Below, piece by piece: positions 1 to 8,255 of a stretch of 64,000 bases of DNA. This DNA is from Chloroflexota bacterium (GTDB lineage Bacteria; Chloroflexota; Anaerolineae; Aggregatilineales; Aggregatilineaceae): assembly GCA_012729765.1 (NCBI GenBank), contig JAAYCM010000109.1, forward strand, positions 62,001 through 126,000, read 5' to 3'. Position numbers and translations under genes: made by a program. The stretch's first letter is position 1, and every line of letters starts with the position of its first letter. The notes under the pieces are model-generated. The model saw only the letters and a list, made by a program, of their open reading frames with translations, was not told where the DNA came from and did not search any database.

Positions 1-1532
1 ATGGCGAGCAGCGCGTTGACCAGCCCTGGACCGAGCACCGTCACCACCGCGATCGCCAGGATCAGCGGCGGGAAGGCGAGCATCACATCCATGATGCGCA
101 TGATGATGTTATCGACCCAGCCGCCGAGAAAGCCGGCTACCGCGCCGGAGATGACGCCGAACACGACGGCAAATGACACCGTCGTAATGCCGACCAGCAG
201 CGAGAGCCGCGTCCCATAGATCACACGGCTGAACTGGTCGCGCACGTTGCCATCTACCCCCATGATATATTCATAGTCCGAAGTCTTGATCACCCGCAGT
301 GTGTCACCGCTGGCGACCAGCACCGCCCCGCCGCTGCTCTCCCAGGCGGTATTGCTGATCGGATCTTCCAGCTCGACCGCCATCACCTCGCCGCCGTTGG
401 TGGCGTTCCACACGCGCACCACATGCTCGCCGTGTGTGAGGATGCGTGTGCCCAGCGGGCTGCCGGAAACACGCTCGACCGGCGCGCCGTGATCGAGTTC
501 CAGCAGCAGATCGCCGTTCACGGCATTCCACACCACCGCCGTGCTGCCACTGGTCGCCAGCACCTTGCGCACGCCGCGCGAGAGATTTTCGAGCCACGCG
601 CCATGATCCAGCGGACCGCTGTACTCGGCAGCCAATTCCTGCTGGTAGGACGACGCGTTCCAGATATAGAGGCTGCTGCCGCTCGTCGTCAGGATGCGTG
701 TGCTGGCCGGGTTGAAGCTGGCGCTGGTCAGCGGCGCGTCATGATCGAGCGTGTTGATCAGCGTCCCGCTGAAGGCATTCCAGAGCTGGACCTGGCTGCC
801 GCTGGCCGTCATGACCAGCGTGCCGTTGGCGTTCCACGCCGCCGCGATACGTGCGCCATCCAGTTCAATCGTACCGACCGCGTTCCACGAGAGCGTGTCC
901 CAGATCATGACGGTTTCCTGATCGGCGCTGAGGAAGCGCGTACCGTCGGCATTCCACATGACGAGATCGGCTCCGCCGGGATGCTCCAGCGTGCGGTTGA
1001 GCTGGCGCGTGTTCACGTCCCAGACATACAGCTCTGCGCCGCTGGCGGTGAGCACCTTCTGGCTGTTGGGACTCCACGCTGCCGCCTGAACCGGCGCTTC
1101 GTGGTCCATCTCCATCACCCGGCGGGCGTTTTCGGTGTCCCAGATCGTGACGTTGCTGCCGGTGGCGGACAGCATCAGCGAGCTGCTGACGTTGACCGCG
1201 CTGGCCGTGATCGGCCCGCCAACGTCGATATTGGTCACCGTATCGCCGGCCTCAGGGCAGCCGAACAGGTGAATACACGGCGACATGCGCTTTTCGACAC
1301 CCTCTTCGGGCACGTCGAGCAGCACCGCCAGCGGATCGTGCGTGGCGATCAGCGGAGCGAAGATGGCGATCAGCACCAGCGTGCTCAGGATCACCAATCC
1401 CAGGATGGCCGATGGCTTGCGAATCAGGCGTTCCAGCGTCTCGCGCCAGAGGCTCTTGGGGGGACGGCTGATGACGGCAGCGTCGGCGGTCGTCAGTTTT
1501 GGTTCAGGTGGAAGAGAATCTGCACGTTGCAT
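1..1532 (-). CDS. DppC/OppC-like ABC permease with inserted WD40-like beta-propeller (3' end beyond window)
   Basis: Inner-membrane permease of an oligopeptide/dipeptide-type ABC importer. It is open for 510 codons from ATG at 1532 to the window edge. Residues 41-62 form the first membrane helix. Residues 435-448 read SRVIYGTRLSLLVG, the hallmark after the first extracytoplasmic loop of DppC/OppC, and are followed by further helices and a motif of the D-x-x-L-A-F-P-P type. The loop between, normally about 40 residues, is about 370 residues here. It carries W-D or W-N signatures at W131, W171, W211, W251, W291, W335 and W375, plus a degenerate eighth near 415. The spacing is almost exactly 40, as in a seven- or eight-bladed propeller. 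The flanks HLFG (88-91) and VDGNVRD (426-432) look like two halves of the family motif H-x-x-G-T-D-x-x-G-R-D. The stop of the DppB-like gene lies 8 bp upstream. The propeller should face outside; a role in peptide or wall binding is inference. Confidence 0.88.
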   Translation of the reverse strand, partial: MQRADSLPPEPKLTTADAAVISRPPKSLWRETLERLIRKPSAILGLVILSTLVLIAIFAPLIATHDPLAVLLDVPEEGVEKRMSPCIHLFGCPEAGDTVTNIDVGGPITASAVNVSSSLMLSATGSNVTIWDTENARRVMEMDHEAPVQAAAWSPNSQKVLTASGAELYVWDVNTRQLNRTLEHPGGADLVMWNADGTRFLSADQETVMIWDTLSWNAVGTIELDGARIAAAWNANGTLVMTASGSQVQLWNAFSGTLINTLDHDAPLTSASFNPASTRILTTSGSSLYIWNASSYQQELAAEYSGPLDHGAWLENLSRGVRKVLATSGSTAVVWNAVNGDLLLELDHGAPVERVSGSPLGTRILTHGEHVVRVWNATNGGEVMAVELEDPISNTAWESSGGAVLVASGDTLRVIKTSDYEYIMGVDGNVRDQFSRVIYGTRLSLLVGITTVSFAVVFGVISGAVAGFLGGWVDNIIMRIMDVMLAFPPLILAIAVVTVLGPGLVNALLA

Positions 1533-1540
1533 GATCTTCG

Positions 1541-2614
1541 CTATTCTAGTCTGATACGCGGATCAAGATAGGCGTAGAGGGTATCGACCACGAGATTGAT
1601 AAACACGAATATCACCGCGATGATCAGAGTGAAACCCTGGACGACCGTATAATCGCGCCCGGTGATCGAGTCATACAGAATACGCCCAACCCCGGACAGG
1701 CCAAAGACCGTTTCGGTCAGCACCGCGCCGCTCAGCAGCGAGCCAAGCGACAGGCCGATAATCGTGACGACCGGCAGCAGCGCGTTGCGGAAGGCGTGCT
1801 TGAGCACAACTTTCGTCTCGCGGACACCCTTCGCGCGCGCCGTGCGGACATAGTTCAGTCCCAGCACTTCGAGCAGGCTGGAGCGCGTCATCCGGGCGAT
1901 GATCGACATCGGGATTGTGCCGAGCGCCATCGCCGGCAGGATCATATGGCGCAGCGCATCGCCCAGCCCGTTCCAGTCCTGCACGAGCAGCGCGTTGAGC
2001 GTGTTAATATTGGCGATGAAGCCGGGCAGCGTCAGGGCGTCGGGATTAACACTCATCCCCCACGCCGCGTAAAACGGCTCAATCGAAATCCCCGCGCTCA
2101 ACCGCCCGCTGGGCGGCAGCCACAGCACCGTATCCCTGAAGGCCACCCCGAACAGGTAGGACAGCATCAGGCCCAGCCAGAAGACGGGCATCGAGACGCC
2201 GATGTTCGCGGTGATCATGGTCAGCACATCCACGCTGGAGTTGTGGTAGTAAGCCGAAACCAACCCCATCGGGATGCCAATAAGTACGGCGAACAACATC
2301 GCAAAGAAGGTCAGCTCGACCGTGACCGGCAGGCGCTCGACCATCAGCTCCGTCACCGGGCGGCCAAACTTGATCGACTCGCCCAGGTCGCCGCTGAGCA
2401 CGTCGCGCAAATAAATTCGGAACTGCTCCGGGATTGATTCGTTCAGCCCGTAGCGCTCATTAAAGGCTTCGCAAATCTGTTCGGTGGCCCGTTCACCCAG
2501 CGCCGAACGACAGGGATCACCCGGCAGCAGCCGCGCCAGCGCAAAAGTCACGAACAGAATACCCAACAACACCGGCACGGCCAGTGTCAAACGTCGTGCG
2601 AGATAACCTGCCAT
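1541..2614 (-). CDS. DppB/OppB-like ABC transporter permease
   Basis: First permease of the same oligopeptide/dipeptide-type importer, 357 residues, the normal length for DppB. The N-terminus has the family start (YLARRL, then a membrane helix and LPGDP). The cytoplasmic coupling segment is visible as YVRTARAKGV near residue 260, and the C-terminus ends with a helix and YAYLDPRIRLE. It lies between the binding-protein gene (122 bp upstream) and the propeller-bearing permease (8 bp downstream), so the three form one minus-strand operon. The DppD/DppF ATPases are not in the window and may lie beyond its left edge. Nothing in this subunit looks unusual, which makes the changes in its partners stand out. 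Confidence 0.93.
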   Translation of the reverse strand: MAGYLARRLTLAVPVLLGILFVTFALARLLPGDPCRSALGERATEQICEAFNERYGLNESIPEQFRIYLRDVLSGDLGESIKFGRPVTELMVERLPVTVELTFFAMLFAVLIGIPMGLVSAYYHNSSVDVLTMITANIGVSMPVFWLGLMLSYLFGVAFRDTVLWLPPSGRLSAGISIEPFYAAWGMSVNPDALTLPGFIANINTLNALLVQDWNGLGDALRHMILPAMALGTIPMSIIARMTRSSLLEVLGLNYVRTARAKGVRETKVVLKHAFRNALLPVVTIIGLSLGSLLSGAVLTETVFGLSGVGRILYDSITGRDYTVVQGFTLIIAVIFVFINLVVDTLYAYLDPRIRLE

Positions 2615-2673
2615 CGGCCTTGATCAACCTCAAATCGACTGCGGTTGTGCTTCAGTGTTCTCATTTTGAAATT

Positions 2674-2694
2674 GGGGGGCACAGAGTGCCCCCC
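2674..2694 (-). terminator. Intercistronic hairpin between binding protein and permease genes
   Basis: Perfect 9-bp stem (GGGGGGCAC / GTGCCCCCC) with a 3-nt loop in the 122-bp gap after the binding-protein stop. On the minus strand there is no clean T-run after it, so it is more likely a partial terminator or an mRNA-stabilising hairpin. Such elements are known to leave binding protein in excess over permease. The role here is inferred. Confidence 0.6.
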
Positions 2695-2736
2695 GACTAG
2701 CCTTAGGATTTAACCGTGCCGGAAAACCGTTTGCCC

Positions 2737-4395
2737 TTACTCGGCGGGCGCGGCCCCAGCGTTCAGGAAGCCGCCGAACAGCGTCCCGAAGTAGTAGAAG
2801 TCACCCACGCGGCCCACGTGCAGCGGGTGCGAAGCATCCCACAGGACCACGTAAGACATCACCACGTCGTTCGCGTCGAGCGTCGAGCCGTCATGGAACT
2901 GGACACCCTGACGAAGGGTGAAGGTCCACTCGGTCGCGTCTTCATTGGACTCATAGCTCTCGGCCAGGCCCGGAATAACGGCGGTACCACCAACCTCATA
3001 GGCCAGCAGCGGCTCCTGGATCTGCTCGCAGGCACGCAGCGACTCGCCGTCGGTTTCATCGGCGCAGTAGAGGCCGATCGGCTCGGCGTTCTGCATCCAG
3101 ACCAGCGTATCCTGCTCCGGAATTTCCATCACGGCGAAGTATTCGTTGCCCAGCGGGCTGGCGTGTGCACCGGACACACTCGCCTTGAAGGCGGTCGCGG
3201 ACGCACCATGCGCCACCGGGATCATCGGGATGTTGTCCTTGATCGCCTGGTTAGCCTGGACGTACAGCGCGAGACGCTCAGCCGGGTCTGCGATCTGGGC
3301 GGCCTGCGACAGCGGCCCGGTGATGTCGGAGAACTTCTCGCCAAACTGGACGTTCACGTTGTCGCCAAAGTGGAAGTCCAGGAAGTTGGTCGCGTCCGGA
3401 TAGTCAGCGCCCCAGCCCAGCAGGTAGAAGGGCAGCTCGCCCGCATTGGAGGCGTCGATGAACGCGCCGGATTCCATCACGGTGATGTTGACGGTGATGC
3501 CCAGGTTCTCGGCCAACTGCGCCTGAATATCTTCGGCCACGCGGCCCGGCTCAGGCAGGTAGGAACGGAAGACATCACGGTAGTAGAGATCGAATTCCAG
3601 ATTCTCATAGCCCGCATCGGCCAGCATCTGGCGCGCGGCTTCGGGATCGAAATCGTACCAGGTCACTTCGGGGGTATAGCCGAAAATCGACGGCGGCATG
3701 AACTGCGTCGCGACAATCGAGCCAGCCGGATAGAAGTTATCCACGATACGCTGGCGGTCGATGCCCATCGCGAGCGCCTCGCGGACTATGGGGTCGTCAA
3801 ACGGCGGCATGGTGTTGTTGAAGCCGATGTAAAAGACGTTGGTGCTGGGCCGGTCGTAGAGCACCAGGTTTTCATCCCCACGAATGGTATCGAAATCGTC
3901 GGGGGACGGGTTGTCAATGCCATCGACCGTGCCCGCCTGAAGCTCGGTCAGGCGCGCCGCGCCCTCAGAGTTCCACCGGAAAACCAGGGTGTCGGTCTTG
4001 GCCGGCTCGCCCCAGTAGTTCTCGAAGCGGCGGAATGTCACGCTGTCACCGCGCTGCCATTCTTCCAGCACATACGGGCCGGTGCCGATCGGGCTGTCTA
4101 CCAGATCGCCGCCGCCGCCGGTCTGCTCCAGATACTCGGCGGTGTTAATCGGGAAAGCCGAGAACGCCGCCTTGGACGGGAAGCCAGGGTCGGGGTAGCA
4201 CAACGTAAACTTGACCGTAAACTCGTCCAGCGACTCGATGGTCTGGAACTCGCCGCCATAATCGCAGTTTTCAGCCGAGAACGAAAGCGGCTGAAAGTCC
4301 TGAGCGAGGCTGCTACCCGACATCCCGGCAAGGGATACAGTGAGCACCGCAACGATCAGGAAGGCGAGGCCGGCGTATCTTATTCTCTTACTCAT
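2737..4395 (-). CDS. Extracellular solute-binding protein, family 5, circularly permuted
   Basis: Secreted substrate receptor of the oligopeptide-type importer, 552 residues. ATG at 4395 is chosen because a GAGGG ribosome site lies 8-9 nt upstream and a signal peptide follows (membrane stretch 8-24, cleavage probably after SSLA, no lipobox Cys). The family-5 segments are all present once but in rotated order. Residues 54-424 carry what is normally the middle and C-terminal part: D-E-F-T-V-K-F-T-L at 57-65, GTGPYVLEEW at 104-113, FDDPIVREALAMGID at 199-213, LGWGADYPD at 326-334. Residues 430-545 carry what is normally the N-terminus: EPLLAYE at 461-467, IPGLAESYE at 474-482, FTLRQGVQFHDGSTLDANDVV at 492-512. 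Two Cys pairs (44/66 and 444/456) could form disulfides. A longer in-frame start at 4683 is unlikely. Confidence 0.9.
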   Translation of the reverse strand: MSKRIRYAGLAFLIVAVLTVSLAGMSGSSLAQDFQPLSFSAENCDYGGEFQTIESLDEFTVKFTLCYPDPGFPSKAAFSAFPINTAEYLEQTGGGGDLVDSPIGTGPYVLEEWQRGDSVTFRRFENYWGEPAKTDTLVFRWNSEGAARLTELQAGTVDGIDNPSPDDFDTIRGDENLVLYDRPSTNVFYIGFNNTMPPFDDPIVREALAMGIDRQRIVDNFYPAGSIVATQFMPPSIFGYTPEVTWYDFDPEAARQMLADAGYENLEFDLYYRDVFRSYLPEPGRVAEDIQAQLAENLGITVNITVMESGAFIDASNAGELPFYLLGWGADYPDATNFLDFHFGDNVNVQFGEKFSDITGPLSQAAQIADPAERLALYVQANQAIKDNIPMIPVAHGASATAFKASVSGAHASPLGNEYFAVMEIPEQDTLVWMQNAEPIGLYCADETDGESLRACEQIQEPLLAYEVGGTAVIPGLAESYESNEDATEWTFTLRQGVQFHDGSTLDANDVVMSYVVLWDASHPLHVGRVGDFYYFGTLFGGFLNAGAAPAE

Positions 4396-4877
4396 GGCTA
4401 ATCCCTCTGCTCCTTCATGCAAATTGTTAGCTTGTACGAGCTGCATTGTGGCGTTTGTCACTCTCTCAAAACACTTAGGGCATACGCACTCCTTTCGTGC
4501 CGGATCGTGATTCACCTCAATCTCGGTTGTAGTTGTAGGGAGTAATGGAGAACCTTTGTTGCAATAACAATACCGGATAAGTAATCCAATCGCAAGACAA
4601 GAGCAAATTCGTGTGGCACAGCGAGCGGGGAGCAGCCACAAGAGGAGTCGAATGGATGTTTCCTGCCAACTACCATCCCGCACTATAACACGCGCTCTCT
4701 ATAAATACTTGTCATCTTTGCACAAAGTTCGTTCCAACCGGCACAAACGGCGGGCCGGGCAGCAAGCAGATGGTTTGCACGCGGCATTGGGGTATACTCG
4801 CGCCCTGACCACGCAGTAACTTACTACGCCGCGCTCCTGCCGGGGCGGCGGCGATTAATGAGGAAGGATTTTGGCAT
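4396..4877. other. 480-bp divergent intergenic region
   Basis: Gap between the divergent binding-protein and glutaminyl-cyclase genes. It holds the minus-strand promoter listed separately. On the plus strand a TATACT hexamer at 4793-4798 is a possible -10 with a poor -35 for the cyclase gene, and AGGAAGG near 4860 is its ribosome site. No further gene or RNA fold was recognised. Confidence 0.5.
4567..4595 (-). promoter_or_regulatory. Candidate sigma-70 promoter of the oligopeptide transporter operon
   Basis: Minus-strand TTGCGA (4590-4595), 17-bp spacer, TATTGT (4567-4572). It would give a leader of about 165 nt before the binding-protein ATG at 4395. Confidence 0.45.
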
Positions 4878-5696
4878 ATGAAGCGTTTACCATTTCGGAT
4901 GCTGCTGCTTCTGGCCGTGCTGGCGGCGGCAGCCCTGACGGGCGTGCTGGGTCCGGCGGCGGCACAGGGGGGCGATCCCTTTGGGCCAGTCGAGATGCTC
5001 GTGCCGGAAGTGATCGAGGTGCGCGAGCACGATCTCGCCGCGTATACGCAGGGCTTTTTGCTCCACGAGGGCCGGCTGTTCGAGAGCACCGGGCAGTATG
5101 GTGCATCGACCGTGCGCGAGGTGGACCCGGAAACCGGTGATGTCGTGCGCTCGATCGACGTGCCCGAAGAATATTTTGGCGAAGGGCTGGAGCGCGTCGG
5201 GGACCGGCTGATTCAGCTGACCTGGAAAGAAAACACGGCCTTTGTCTACGACCTGGAAACCTTCGAGCAGATCGACACGTTTACCTATGAGGGCGAGGGC
5301 TGGGGCCTGTGCTCGGACGGCGAATACCTGTTCATGAGCGACGGCAGCCCCTTCCTCTCGATCCGCGACCTGGAAACGTTCGAAGTCGTCTTCGAGGGCA
5401 TGGTCACGGTTCAGGGCCAGCCGGTGATGAATATCAACGAGTTGGAATGCGTGGGCGACTCGATCTACGCCAACATCTGGCATACTGACTACATCATCCA
5501 GATCGACCGCATGAACGGTGTGGTCACGGCGCTGATCGACGCTTCGGACCTGCTGACCGAAGAGGAGCGCGCCGAGCTGGGCGAGCAGGACGTGCTCAAC
5601 GGTATCGCCTACAACCCGGAGACAGACACCTTTCTGATCACGGGCAAGCGCTGGCCGAAGATGTTCGAGGTCCGGTTCGTGCCGGCAGAACAGTAG
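4878..5696 (+). CDS. Secreted glutaminyl-peptide cyclotransferase (Glu_cyclase_2 family)
   Basis: Predicted plant-type glutaminyl cyclase, which converts N-terminal glutamine to pyroglutamate on exported proteins. The 272-residue product has a signal peptide (basic MKRLPFR, hydrophobic core, cleavage near AAAQ at about 30). It then has the family's beta-propeller signatures: AAYTQGFLL near residue 54, S-T-G-Q-Y-G near 71, QLTWKE near 112, DGEYLFMSDGS near 150, N-I-N-E-L-E-C near 188, L-N-G-I-A-Y near 239. AGGAAGG sits about 10 nt before the ATG. It is a single gene, followed by a strong hairpin at 5711. Secretion of such an enzyme would fit a cell that exports many proteins. Confidence 0.87.
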   Translation: MKRLPFRMLLLLAVLAAAALTGVLGPAAAQGGDPFGPVEMLVPEVIEVREHDLAAYTQGFLLHEGRLFESTGQYGASTVREVDPETGDVVRSIDVPEEYFGEGLERVGDRLIQLTWKENTAFVYDLETFEQIDTFTYEGEGWGLCSDGEYLFMSDGSPFLSIRDLETFEVVFEGMVTVQGQPVMNINELECVGDSIYANIWHTDYIIQIDRMNGVVTALIDASDLLTEEERAELGEQDVLNGIAYNPETDTFLITGKRWPKMFEVRFVPAEQ

Positions 5697-5710
5697 CACC
5701 TGCCAGCATT

Positions 5711-5751
5711 GAATCCAGACCGGCGTGATCCGCTCACGCCGGTCTGGATTC
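5711..5751. terminator. Perfect 18-bp inverted repeat downstream of glutaminyl cyclase
   Basis: Arms 5711-5728 and 5734-5751 are perfect reverse complements with a 5-nt loop. There is no T-run, so termination may be weak or factor-assisted. It lies 15 bp after the cyclase stop and about 95 bp before the next start. Confidence 0.6.
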
Positions 5752-5844
5752 CCCGCTGGTCCATTCGCGCGCAAACATGCGATGATTGAAACCAGAGAGC
5801 ATCATCGGTTTGGCTGCACGGCACTTATGAGGAGGCAAACGACC

Positions 5845-6816
5845 ATGCAGTATCGAATCTTTGGCCGCACCGGCTGGCGGGTCAGCGAGATGGGCTATGG
5901 GATGTGGGGCATGGGCGGCTGGACCGGCTCGGACGACGATGAGTCGCTGCAATCGCTGCACCGTGCGGTAGAGCTGGGCTGCAACTTCTTCGACACGGCC
6001 TATGCTTATGGCGAGGGCCACAGCGAGCACCTGCTGGGCGAGCTGGTGCGCGCCCACCCCGGCCAGAAGCTCTACACGGCCACCAAGATTCCGCCCAAAA
6101 ACCGTACCTGGCCGTCGCGGCGAGGCTTCAAGCTGGCCGACACCTTCCCCTATGACTATATCGTGGAGATGACCCGGCGCAGCCTGGAAAACCTGGGGCT
6201 GGACAGCGTCGATCTCCAGCAGTTTCATGTCTGGGAAGATGCCTGGGCCGAAGACGAAGACTGGCAGCGCGCGATTGACGATCTCAAGCGCGAGGGGTTG
6301 ATCCATGCCGCCGGAGTCAGCGTCAACCGCTGGGAGCCGGAAAACGTGCTCAACACGCTGCGGACCGGCATGATCGACGCGGTGCAGGTGATCTACAACA
6401 TCTTCGACCAGGCGCCCGAAGACGATCTATTTCCGCTGTGCGACGAGTTGAATATCGCCGTGATCGCGCGCGTCCCGTTCGACGAGGGCACGCTCACCGG
6501 CACGCTGACCAAAGACTCGCGCTGGCCGGAAGGCGACTGGCGTAACAGCTATTTCGTGCCCGAAAATCTGAACGCCTCAGTTGATCGGGCTGAGGCGCTG
6601 CGCCCGCTGGTCCCCGACGGGATGACGATGCCGGAGATGGCGCTGCGCTTCATTCTGGCGAACGATACTGTCAGCACGATCATCCCCGGCATGCGCAAGC
6701 TGCGGCATGTCGAGTCGAATATCGGGGCCAGCGACGGCACGGCCCTGCCCGATGATCTGGTGGAGAAGCTGCGCGAGCACCGCTGGGACCGCCGCCCGAC
6801 CGGCTGGTCACAGTAG
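5845..6816 (+). CDS. Aldo/keto reductase
   Basis: Cytoplasmic NAD(P)H-dependent oxidoreductase of the aldo/keto reductase superfamily, 323 residues. ATG at 5845 is chosen for GGAGG at 5831-5835 and because the family start (YRIFGRTGWRVSEMGYG) follows directly; an upstream in-frame start at 5725 lies within the preceding hairpin. The catalytic Asp and Tyr are seen in FFDTAYAYGEG (about 46-56). The Lys follows in TATKIPP, and the usual catalytic His is in QFHVW. The C-terminal ILANDTVSTIIPGMR fits the cofactor-binding helix. The substrate cannot be told. It is not in an operon with its neighbours. Confidence 0.9.
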   Translation: MQYRIFGRTGWRVSEMGYGMWGMGGWTGSDDDESLQSLHRAVELGCNFFDTAYAYGEGHSEHLLGELVRAHPGQKLYTATKIPPKNRTWPSRRGFKLADTFPYDYIVEMTRRSLENLGLDSVDLQQFHVWEDAWAEDEDWQRAIDDLKREGLIHAAGVSVNRWEPENVLNTLRTGMIDAVQVIYNIFDQAPEDDLFPLCDELNIAVIARVPFDEGTLTGTLTKDSRWPEGDWRNSYFVPENLNASVDRAEALRPLVPDGMTMPEMALRFILANDTVSTIIPGMRKLRHVESNIGASDGTALPDDLVEKLREHRWDRRPTGWSQ

Positions 6817-6920
6817 CCTCAGCACGCGGCCTGATTCGGGCGATTGGTGGCTGGCGGCGAGGGCTGCCGGCCACAATTGTTATTTTTGTACAGCCCGGTC
6901 TGTTTTTCGCCTGGGCGCTG

Positions 6921-6950
6921 TTTGCTAGGTCCTGGCGGATGTGCTAAGAT
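6921..6950 (+). promoter_or_regulatory. Candidate promoter of the BMP-type ABC operon
   Basis: TTTGCT (6921-6926), 18-bp spacer, TAAGAT (6945-6950) preceded by TGC as an extended -10. The leader of about 85 nt is AT-rich and contains the palindrome ACATT-TTTT-AATGT. No known riboswitch fold was recognised. Confidence 0.4.
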
Positions 6951-7043
6951 GATTGAACTATGAACTAGAGTTTCGACATTTTTTAATGTTAGTATTTGTT
7001 ACCTTATATGTTACAAACACATCGAACACTCACTGAGGGTCCT

Positions 7044-8255
7044 ATGGATTTAAGCTCGTTCAGGAACCCCCGCCTCTACCGCTTGATCGACCCCTTGCTT
7101 CCCCTATTCGCCACCCTGGCAGCCCTTTTAGTTGGCGCTGTCATGCTGCTTCTGATGAATGCCAACCCGATCACCGCGTACCGGGCGCTCTACGAAGGGG
7201 CGTTCGGCTCGAAAAATGCCGTCGCGGACACTTTGATCAAGGCCACACCGTTGCTGCTCGTCGGGATCGGCATCTGCATCAGCTTCCGGGGCGGGGTGAT
7301 CAATGTCGGCGGCGAGGGACAGATGATCGTCGGCGGGCTGGCGGCAACCGCGCTCGCGCTGGAACTGCCCGAAACCACCTCGCCCGCCCTCGCGCTGCTG
7401 CTGTGTCTGGCGGCCAGCTTTGCCGCCGGGGCGATCTGGGGTGGGATTGCGGGCGCACTCAAGGCCTATTTCAAGGTCAACGAGATTCTGAGCACGATCA
7501 TGCTCAACCAGATCGCCATCTACTGGATGATCTACCTGCTCAACAACACTCTGATCGACCCGCTCAAGGCGCAGCAGGCGTCCCGCATTCCCGAAACGGC
7601 GCGGCTGCCCCGCCAGTTTGATCTGCCGCGCATCGGCGAATGGCTCGACACGCTCTACAAATGGCTCGGCCTCGTCGGGCCGGATGATAAGCTGTGGGCC
7701 ACGACGCTGCTGCACCTGGGGATCGTCCTGGCGGTGATCCTTGCCATCGCGGTCTATATCTTCCTGTGGCGGACGACGATCGGCTACCGGATTCGCGCCG
7801 TCGGCAAGAACCCGCGCGCCTCGCGCTATGCCGGTATCCGGGTCAAGCGCTATGTCGTGCTCTCGCTGCTGCTGAGCGGTGGCCTGGCCGGGCTGGCGGG
7901 CGGTATCCAGGTCATGGGCGTGCGCCACCGCATGAGCGCCGAGGGCGGCGGGATCGCCTTCACCGGCAACGCCGGCTTCAACGGCATCGTCGCGGCGCTG
8001 TTCGGCCAGCTGCACCCCATCGGGACCATCCCGGCCTCGGTGCTGTTTGGCGCGCTGCTGGTGGGCGGCAACAAGCTCCAGCGCGATGTGCAGGTGCCTT
8101 CGGCCCTGATCACGGTGCTGATCGGGCTGGTGATCATCTTCGTCGTCAGCAGCGAGCTGTGGAGACGCCGCCGGGCGCGCCGCCGCGTGATCGTCACCGA
8201 GGCAGGCCCACCCGACAGACCACCCGAATCACAGGCGATGGAGGCAGGCCGATGA
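7044..8255 (+). CDS. BMP/nucleoside-type ABC transporter permease (first subunit)
   Basis: Integral membrane subunit of an importer of the basic-membrane-protein (BMP) type, whose characterised members carry nucleosides. The product has 403 residues. ATG at 7044 is chosen because GAGGGT lies just upstream; a TTG start at 6996 is possible but has no ribosome site. Several membrane helices flank family motifs: NANPITAYRALYEGAFGS (about 33-50), G-G-V-I-N-V-G-G-E-G-Q-M (88-99), NEILSTIMLNQIA (145-157), and VRHRMSAEGGGIAFTGNAGFNGI near 295. The last four bases ATGA are shared with the start of the second permease, so the two are translationally coupled. The order permease, permease, binding protein, ATPase differs from the common order with the binding protein first. 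Confidence 0.92.
   Translation: MDLSSFRNPRLYRLIDPLLPLFATLAALLVGAVMLLLMNANPITAYRALYEGAFGSKNAVADTLIKATPLLLVGIGICISFRGGVINVGGEGQMIVGGLAATALALELPETTSPALALLLCLAASFAAGAIWGGIAGALKAYFKVNEILSTIMLNQIAIYWMIYLLNNTLIDPLKAQQASRIPETARLPRQFDLPRIGEWLDTLYKWLGLVGPDDKLWATTLLHLGIVLAVILAIAVYIFLWRTTIGYRIRAVGKNPRASRYAGIRVKRYVVLSLLLSGGLAGLAGGIQVMGVRHRMSAEGGGIAFTGNAGFNGIVAALFGQLHPIGTIPASVLFGALLVGGNKLQRDVQVPSALITVLIGLVIIFVVSSELWRRRRARRRVIVTEAGPPDRPPESQAMEAGR

Noticed and set aside
423-1571. 382-codon plus-strand frame opposite the propeller-bearing permease
   Set aside because: Low-complexity shadow; the minus strand gives a continuous permease with WD40 periodicity.
2716-4401. 561-codon plus-strand frame opposite the binding-protein gene
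   Set aside because: It is antisense to a clear family-5 binding protein; the composition is a codon-position shadow typical of GC-rich DNA, with no recognisable domain.
4396-4683. N-terminal extension of the binding protein from 4683
   Set aside because: It would place a 96-residue non-signal segment before a perfect signal peptide and overlaps the promoter.
6951-7043. Purine riboswitch before the nucleoside-type ABC operon
   Set aside because: The leader is AT-rich and short, and no paired aptamer core could be found; only a 5-bp palindrome is present.
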